Origin: Clostridiales bacterium
Lineage (GTDB): Bacteria > Bacillota > Clostridia > Christensenellales > Borkfalkiaceae
NCBI GenBank assembly: GCA_022508265.1
Contig: JAFLVP010000001.1
Span: 62,001 to 126,000, forward strand
Length of the DNA: 64,000 nucleotides
Direction of reading: 5' to 3'
The translations under genes and the position numbers were made by a program. Positions 58,911 to 64,000 of the stretch are shown in pieces; position 1 is the first letter of the stretch; each line of letters starts with the position of its first letter. The notes beneath the pieces were generated by a model. That model searched no databases. It was given only the letters and a program-made list of their open reading frames with translations, and was not told where the DNA came from.

Positions 58911-59963
58911 ATGAGCAAAGTACAGCCTTACAACCCCAAAAATTTTATAATTAAGCCCAATCCCGTGATACTCGGAATCGAGTCGAGCTGCGACGAGACG
59001 GCGGCGGCGGTAATACGCGGCAGAGAACTACTTTCGAGCCGCATAATTTCGTCTGCCTCCGAGCAGGCGAAGTACGGAGGAGTCGTTCCCGAAATCGCCT
59101 CCCGCGCCCACACCGACGCGGTTGACGAGGTGGTAGCCCTTGCGATTGAGGACGCGGGAATAACCCTTTCGGAGATTGACGGGGTTGCCGTAACCTACGG
59201 CGCGGGGCTTTTGGGAGCCCTTCTTGTGGGGGTGTCTTTTGCAAAGTCTCTCGCCTATGCGCTGGGCGTTCCGCTCATTGCTGTCAACCATATCCGCGGT
59301 CATCTTGCGGCGGCGTATCTCGGGGAGCCCGAGCTTAAGCCCCCGTTCGTGACTATGCTTGCAAGCGGCGGTCACACTGCCGTTTTACACACGCTCGATT
59401 ACTCGCATTTTGAAGTTATTGCCTCAACCTGCGACGACGCGGCGGGCGAAGCGTTCGACAAGGTCGCCCGCGTGCTCTCTCTGCCCTACCCCGGCGGGGT
59501 CAACGTGGAGAGGCTCGCAAAAGACGGTTCGCCGAATATTCATCTTCCCTCCTGCCTCGTAAGGGAGGGCAACAACAGATTTTCCTACAGCGGTTTAAAG
59601 ACCGCGGTGATAAACTACTGTCACAATGCCGAGCAGAAGGGGGAGGAGGTGAACCGTGCCGACGTGGCGTGCTCCTTCCAAAGGGCGGCAATCGACCCGC
59701 TCGTCAAAAAGACGGTCGAAAGTGCGGTCGCGCTCAAAGTTGGTACCGTAACTGCGGGCGGCGGGGTTGTTGCCAACGGATACCTTCGGAATACCCTTCA
59801 AGCCGAGTGCCGGAAGAGGGGACTCAAGCTCGTTCTGCCAGAAAAGAAGTACTGCACCGACAACGCGGCGATGATAGCGGCGGAGGGGCTGATAAAGTAT
59901 TTAAACGGCGAGTTTGCGCCGCTCTCTTTGAATGCCGCTGCGCAAATTCCGCTCGGGAACTGA
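58911..59963 (+). CDS. tsaD: tRNA threonylcarbamoyl-adenosine synthase subunit TsaD
   Basis: The 350-residue ASKHA-fold enzyme transfers threonylcarbamoyl to A37 of ANN-decoding tRNAs, with TsaB and TsaE elsewhere. It has LGIESSCDETAAAVIRG, YGGVVPEIASRAHTD with the metal-binding His, NHIRGHLAAAYL with the other metal His, LASGGHTAVL, DDAAGEAFDKVARVLSLPYPGG and VTAGGGVVANGYLR. The first 18 residues (SKVQPYNPKNFIIKPNP) are an extension over most TsaD proteins; starts inside it cannot be excluded. Confidence 0.95.
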   Translation: MSKVQPYNPKNFIIKPNPVILGIESSCDETAAAVIRGRELLSSRIISSASEQAKYGGVVPEIASRAHTDAVDEVVALAIEDAGITLSEIDGVAVTYGAGLLGALLVGVSFAKSLAYALGVPLIAVNHIRGHLAAAYLGEPELKPPFVTMLASGGHTAVLHTLDYSHFEVIASTCDDAAGEAFDKVARVLSLPYPGGVNVERLAKDGSPNIHLPSCLVREGNNRFSYSGLKTAVINYCHNAEQKGEEVNRADVACSFQRAAIDPLVKKTVESAVALKVGTVTAGGGVVANGYLRNTLQAECRKRGLKLVLPEKKYCTDNAAMIAAEGLIKYLNGEFAPLSLNAAAQIPLGN

Positions 59964-60031
59964 ATTGCGGCTTTGCGTGCCGACACCGACGCTATAAGAG
60001 CGGTCTTATAACTTAAATTCCGCTCGGGAAC
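59944..60031 (+). repeat. 17-base direct repeat at the tsaD end
   Basis: AAATTCCGCTCGGGAAC occurs at 59944-59960, inside the last tsaD codons, and again at 60015-60031 in the intergenic region, 71 bases apart. Confidence 0.75.
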
Positions 60032-60061
60032 ACAATTTAATCTTTCAGACCGAAAAATTGA

Positions 60062-60094
60062 CGCCGTGCAGATTTTGCACGGCGAATTTTTTTT
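60062..60094 (+). terminator. Terminator after tsaD
   Basis: CGCCGTGCA pairs with TGCACGGCG around GATTT, followed by AA and eight T. Confidence 0.9.
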
Positions 60095-60289
60095 CGTTTT
60101 TTGGCTTAAATCAAGCATAGTGCCAAGGCAATTGGTAAATTCAGTGAAGTTTTTTGACCGTTTTGTGAAAGAAAAGTGACAAAAAATTTTATGTTTTGGC
60201 ATTTATTAAACAGAGAGCGGTAAATATGTCGGCGAACGACAAAAAAATTAAAAAATCCAAAAAAAGGAAAAAAATTTTTATGAAATTAC
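60095..60289. other. AT-rich gap before the LRR gene
   Basis: Between the tsaD terminator and the LRR promoter I see only A/T-rich sequence with no supported gene. It belongs to a gene-free stretch of about 545 bases from 59964 to 60508. Confidence 0.5.
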
Positions 60290-60318
60290 TTGCGTCGGAC
60301 TATATAATATAGTATAAT
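60290..60318 (+). promoter_or_regulatory. Promoter of the LRR protein gene
   Basis: TTGCGT (60290-60295), 17-base spacer, TATAAT (60313-60318). The transcript leader would be about 180 bases. Confidence 0.7.
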
Positions 60319-60356
60319 TTTTATGTATCGAGTCGGATTTGACCCCGCAATATTGA

Positions 60357-60426
60357 CCAAATGCACTGAAAAAAGGCAGGGCATTTGGGCTTTTGCGCCA
60401 CGTATATGCGTACGCGTACGTGTATA
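60357..60426 (+). promoter_or_regulatory. Structured 5' leader of the LRR gene
   Basis: CCAAATGC (60357-60364) pairs with GCATTTGG (60381-60388). Next, at 60399-60426, is a second 28-base alternating purine-pyrimidine tract starting CACGTATATGCG, whose CACGTA and TACGTG arms can fold on each other. In RNA these would be two consecutive hairpins. No known riboswitch is recognised. Confidence 0.55.
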
Positions 60427-60508
60427 GGAGCGCAAGTGCGGCACAAATAAAACGACGCGAAAAAATCCAAAATCGAAAGAAACAAAATTTTTTACTAGCA
60501 GGTGTGTT

Positions 60509-63500
60509 ATGAAAAATTCGAGAACAAAAAAACATGGAGCAAAAATTGTTGGATTAGTGTCCCTGGCGGCGGCACTTCTTTCAACAAGCATTGCGGGGTT
60601 CGCGCTCTTTGACAAGGGCACGGACGGCATTGCAGCTGCCCAAACGCAGGTAACTGCGGCGGCAACACCTATCGCGGACGGAGTCGGCGATATTCAAACG
60701 CGCGCCGCGGCAAACGTCGTTACTCTCGATCAAGAGAAGTACTTCACTATCAGCAGTAACGGTCAGCTTCAAGGCTTCAGCGAAGAGGGCTTCAAGGCGC
60801 TGGCTTATAACGGAGTAACTCCCAAGAGGAACGCTGATATAAAGGTTGACTTCGCAGTCGGCTATCCCGCAAAGGTCACGTCGGTTATGGAAGGCGTGTT
60901 TGCAGAGTGCGCGACGATGGTAGAGATTAACCTCTCGTTCGTCGGAGAATCGCTTACCGCCTCTTCGGCAAGTGAGAAAACCTTCTTCGGATACATATTC
61001 GGCAACAACTGGTCCGTTAACGACGAAGAGGCCTATTACGGAACCCAGTCGTACGGCAGTGCCAGCTATACGGCGTACTTCCCGTATAAACTTACGAGCG
61101 TAAGCGTATCGGGCGGTGCGAACGGCAACATCATCGGCGGTGCGTTCCGTAGCGTAGGAACGATTAAAACGCTCGTGCTCGGCAACAACATTACCAAGAT
61201 CGGCGACGACGCTTTCGCAGGCTGCACGGAGTTGAGCTCGGTAACGCTTGGCAACAAGCTCACGAGAATCGGCGCGCGTGCCTTCCAAAGCGTCTCAATC
61301 AACTCCATAAGCCTTCCCGCAACGCTTGAAACCGTAGGTTCGGCTGCGTTCAGCGGTTGCTCGGTAGGAACGGTAACCATTTCCAATATCGATGCGTTTG
61401 CGTCAATCGATTTCGAGGATGCGGCGGCTAACCCCCTGTCGACTCCCAAGGAACCGTCGTCAAGAAACCTTGCTTACGGCGGATCGGTTATTAACAGCGT
61501 AACGCTTTCGGCCGCCGCCAAGAAAATAGGCTCGTATGCGTTCTACGGCTATGAACAGCTCAAGGAAATTTCCTTCTCGAATACAATAGGCTCCATCGGT
61601 GAGGGAGCCTTCTCGGGTTGCACCCAACTTCGTAATTTCAAACTGCCCACATCTGTTACTTCCATAGGAACACAGGCGTTCCAAGACTGTAAATCACTCA
61701 CAGAACTCGTAATTCCCGCACACAGCGTTCAAGAAATTCACAGAGAAGCCTTCTACGGCTGTACGGGTCTTACCAAAGTGGATATCGGCGTCGGCGTCTC
61801 GACGATGTACGAACAAATCCTTCGCAGTTGCTATTCGATTAAAGAGCTTACAATGCCTTTCATCGGCAAACATTCAAACATCTGGTGGAATTCTGCTGAA
61901 CAGTACCCTCTCGGCTACACGTTCGGTACGAGCAACCCCGGTAACTCGTATTCGGCTCTTCAGCCCCGTCGTCTTACGGCAAATAGCACCAGTACCAGCA
62001 ATACTACGTACTATATACCCAATGCGCTTGAAAAAGTAACCGTAACCGCCGGCAACGTAATGTACGGTGCGTTCTACAACTGTAATTTCATAAAAGAAAT
62101 CGTATTTGAAAAAGACGTAAAGTTTATTGAGCAGTACGCTCTGTGGGGCTGTGCCCGCCTTGAAAAACTGACTATTCCTTTCGTAGGTCAGGGCAGAAAT
62201 GCAGACAACAGCATGGGCGCCATAAAAACGGGTACTACGGCATCCGGTGTGTCCGCAAACACGCAGACCTTCGGCTACATATTCGGCGGTAACTCCAACC
62301 CCGGTAACCCTTCCGGCAACTACGTTCAGATTGGTACCCGTTTCAATGCTGCTTCCACAAACTCCAGCTATTACTGGTATCACTATATACCTACAAGCCT
62401 TAAAGAAGTAACCATTATAGACAGTCCCACGTTTGCCGAGCAGGACTATACCATTTACTTCGGCGCGTTCTACAACAGCGACTATATAGAAAAGATAACC
62501 TTCCCCGAAACCCTTAAAGAAATTCAGGGCTGGGCTTTCTATGACTGCGACAGAATTAAAGAAATCAACTTGCCCAACAGTGTTACTACGTTGGGCTATC
62601 AGGCGTTCTATTCGATGGATGCCGTTACCAAGGTAACGATAGGCAACGGTTGGACCACACTGACCCCGTACAGCGGCACGTACCAGATATTCTACGGTAC
62701 GAACAAAATTAACGAGCTTTACATAAAGGATATCAACCGCTTCGTTGAAATCGATTTTGTTGATTATTATTCCAATCCCCTGTATATAGCTAATACCAAC
62801 TCCGGATTTACGGGATTATATTTAAACGACGCGGCTGAGCCTACTACCGATATTACGCTTACCGACGCAAGCAAGATAGGTCAATACGTATTCTATAATT
62901 ATACTAAACTTACCTCTATTAATATCTGTTCTTCAGTAAGATCTATAGGTACGTACGCGTTCTATAATTGTACTGCGCTTACAGACATGGAATTCGCTCC
63001 CAACATGGGTGAGTATTCGATAGGAACTTATGCATTCTACAACTGTACCGTGCTTCCCGAAATTACTCTTCCCGACGGTATCACTACGGTAGGAAGTTAT
63101 GCGTTCTACAACTGCTACGCGCTTGAAACTGCCGAAATAGGCACTACGGCTACGCTGTTAGATGCTTACGTATTCTATAATTGCCGTGCGCTTACCGAAC
63201 TGACTATTCCCTTCGTAGGGCGCGAAAACGGCAATAATTACAACAACAATAACGCAAACAACAACCAGTCGCTCGGCTACATTTTGCATGCAGACAATAC
63301 GACATATTTCTACAATACGTCGAGCCACGGCAATAACGCTTCGTACAGAATACCCAATACCTTGAGAAAGGTAACGGTTACGAGCACTACCGTTATAAAT
63401 ACGCGCTCGTTCTATTATTGCAGCAGAATAGAGGAAATAGATCTTCCGTCACAGCTCGATTACATTTATCAGGATGCGTTCGGCTACTGCTCGGCGCTCA

Positions 63501-64000
63501 AGAAGGTCAACGTTCACAGCATTGAAGATTACGTTCAGATTACGTTTAACTCGGCAATGTCGAGCCCCTTCTATTACAGGGCGGCACTTTATATGAACGA
63601 TGCCGAGGTTACTCAGCTTACCCGAAACGAAGTAGGCTCCGTAACCAAAATCAACGACTACGCTTTCTATAATAATAGTAATATAAGAACGCTCAATCTC
63701 GGTAACGTAATTACGGAGATCGGTCACTATGCGTTCTATTACAACACCGCGCTTGAAAGCATTACGTTCGGTAACAAACTTACAACGCTTGGTAACTACG
63801 CATTCTACGATTGCGACAAGCTCGGCGTAGAAAACGGCTTGACGCTGAACGTAGTAACTTCCGTCGGTCAATACTGCTTTGCGCAGAGCGGCGGTATCAA
63901 GTACGTCCAAATCAGCAGGTCTGCAAACTATGGCAACTATGCTTTCCAGAACTGCAAGGGACTTGAACAGTTAATCGTTCCCGTAACCTTAACGGAGTGG
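60509..64000 (+). CDS. Giant secreted BspA-like leucine-rich-repeat protein (3' truncated by window edge)
   Basis: The frame runs open from ATG 60509 (AGGTG upstream) to the last base of the window, 1164 codons without a stop, so the end is not seen. A signal peptide (MKNSRTKKHGAKIVGLVSLA, then AALLSTSIAGFALF) is followed by tandem LRR_5/BspA-type repeats of about 23 residues, each with an A-F-x-x-C core (AFAGCTELSSVTLGNKLTRIG, AFYNCTVLPEITLPDGITTVG, AFYNCYALETAEIG) broken by Asn/Tyr/Ser-rich spacers containing GYIFG motifs. Such proteins are extracellular and often bind host matrix, carbohydrate or other cells. Repeat number and anchoring cannot be told here. Confidence 0.88.
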   Translation, partial: MKNSRTKKHGAKIVGLVSLAAALLSTSIAGFALFDKGTDGIAAAQTQVTAAATPIADGVGDIQTRAAANVVTLDQEKYFTISSNGQLQGFSEEGFKALAYNGVTPKRNADIKVDFAVGYPAKVTSVMEGVFAECATMVEINLSFVGESLTASSASEKTFFGYIFGNNWSVNDEEAYYGTQSYGSASYTAYFPYKLTSVSVSGGANGNIIGGAFRSVGTIKTLVLGNNITKIGDDAFAGCTELSSVTLGNKLTRIGARAFQSVSINSISLPATLETVGSAAFSGCSVGTVTISNIDAFASIDFEDAAANPLSTPKEPSSRNLAYGGSVINSVTLSAAAKKIGSYAFYGYEQLKEISFSNTIGSIGEGAFSGCTQLRNFKLPTSVTSIGTQAFQDCKSLTELVIPAHSVQEIHREAFYGCTGLTKVDIGVGVSTMYEQILRSCYSIKELTMPFIGKHSNIWWNSAEQYPLGYTFGTSNPGNSYSALQPRRLTANSTSTSNTTYYIPNALEKVTVTAGNVMYGAFYNCNFIKEIVFEKDVKFIEQYALWGCARLEKLTIPFVGQGRNADNSMGAIKTGTTASGVSANTQTFGYIFGGNSNPGNPSGNYVQIGTRFNAASTNSSYYWYHYIPTSLKEVTIIDSPTFAEQDYTIYFGAFYNSDYIEKITFPETLKEIQGWAFYDCDRIKEINLPNSVTTLGYQAFYSMDAVTKVTIGNGWTTLTPYSGTYQIFYGTNKINELYIKDINRFVEIDFVDYYSNPLYIANTNSGFTGLYLNDAAEPTTDITLTDASKIGQYVFYNYTKLTSINICSSVRSIGTYAFYNCTALTDMEFAPNMGEYSIGTYAFYNCTVLPEITLPDGITTVGSYAFYNCYALETAEIGTTATLLDAYVFYNCRALTELTIPFVGRENGNNYNNNNANNNQSLGYILHADNTTYFYNTSSHGNNASYRIPNTLRKVTVTSTTVINTRSFYYCSRIEEIDLPSQLDYIYQDAFGYCSALKKVNVHSIEDYVQITFNSAMSSPFYYRAALYMNDAEVTQLTRNEVGSVTKINDYAFYNNSNIRTLNLGNVITEIGHYAFYYNTALESITFGNKLTTLGNYAFYDCDKLGVENGLTLNVVTSVGQYCFAQSGGIKYVQISRSANYGNYAFQNCKGLEQLIVPVTLTEW

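Noticed and set aside
60581..63910. Several minus-strand reading frames opposite the LRR gene
   Set aside because: They are antisense shadows of an open plus-strand frame with signal peptide and regular LRR motifs.
60509..64000. CRISPR-like or satellite repeats
   Set aside because: The repetition is at protein level (LRR units), with variable spacing and coding continuity.

Overview
The window reads as a chromosomal segment of an endospore-forming member of the Clostridia (Bacillota), probably an uncultured gut lineage. The grounds are spoIIGA-sigE-sigG in a row, the SpoVT C-terminus followed by a SpoVB-type flippase and a YabN-type MazG (the order of Bacillus subtilis spoVT-yabM-yabN), a YlmC/YmxH protein, DUF421+DUF4363, and large BspA-like leucine-rich-repeat and other surface proteins. 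The exact genus cannot be read from the sequence. No rRNA, tRNA or CRISPR array was seen.

Positions 1 to about 12,650 form a mobile, accessory region. Positions 1-10,350 are visibly more AT-rich than the rest. They encode a tightly packed, same-strand cluster: the 3' part of a large BrxC/PglY-like ATPase, a cysteine desulfurase, a PLD-helicase fusion, an unlisted 54-residue ORF, a DndD-like SMC/Rad50-type ATPase, an unknown 164-residue protein, a DUF262 (DGQQR) protein and a cytosolic Hanks-type Ser/Thr kinase. The desulfurase-DndD pairing suggests a DNA phosphorothioation-type (Dnd/Ssp-like) defence system with an unusual effector set. The expected DndC-like sulfurtransferase would have to lie left of the window. 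A terminator ends this block, and a 76-residue ORF and a large serine recombinase follow.

The recombinase ORF continues in frame into the last about 150 residues of SpoVT, starting at the codons for GDPLEIF. The SpoVT N-terminal AbrB-type DNA-binding part is absent from the window. The simplest reading is that the element integrated inside spoVT, so that its recombinase gene abuts the right attachment site and is fused to the spoVT remnant. This resembles elements that interrupt sporulation genes and may be excised during development.

Positions 13,100-19,450 are sporulation and housekeeping genes: spoVB-like, yabN/mazG, dus, spoIIGA, sigE, sigG. Positions 19,450-24,540 hold a hybrid histidine kinase, a DUF5710 protein, a CvpA-like membrane protein, ylmC, DUF4363 and DUF421. 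Positions 24,570-27,990 are a folate operon (folC, folE, folP and a folB-folK fusion). Positions 28,000-35,200 hold a ppx/gppA-like phosphatase, maf, a divergent mreB-like gene, lepA, an MGMT-family gene, hemW and a GNAT gene. Positions 35,200-43,850 hold a lipoprotein, a small TPR-like membrane protein, helD and a giant DUF4011-type helicase. Positions 43,850-46,600 are asd-dapA-dapB on the minus strand. Then come a 900-residue surface protein, an ArsR-P1B-ATPase metal efflux operon with a clear operator, ade, secA, prfB, tsaD and the start of a very large secreted LRR protein that runs off the right edge.

Two signals are not explained by genes. One is an interspersed intergenic repeat (core TTAATTAAGGCATATAT followed by GGGGGTAATTT) present in about nine copies in both orientations. 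The other is a pair of 28-base perfectly alternating purine-pyrimidine tracts at 58,684 and 60,399. Promoters with 17-base spacing fix several start codons downstream of the longest ORF start.
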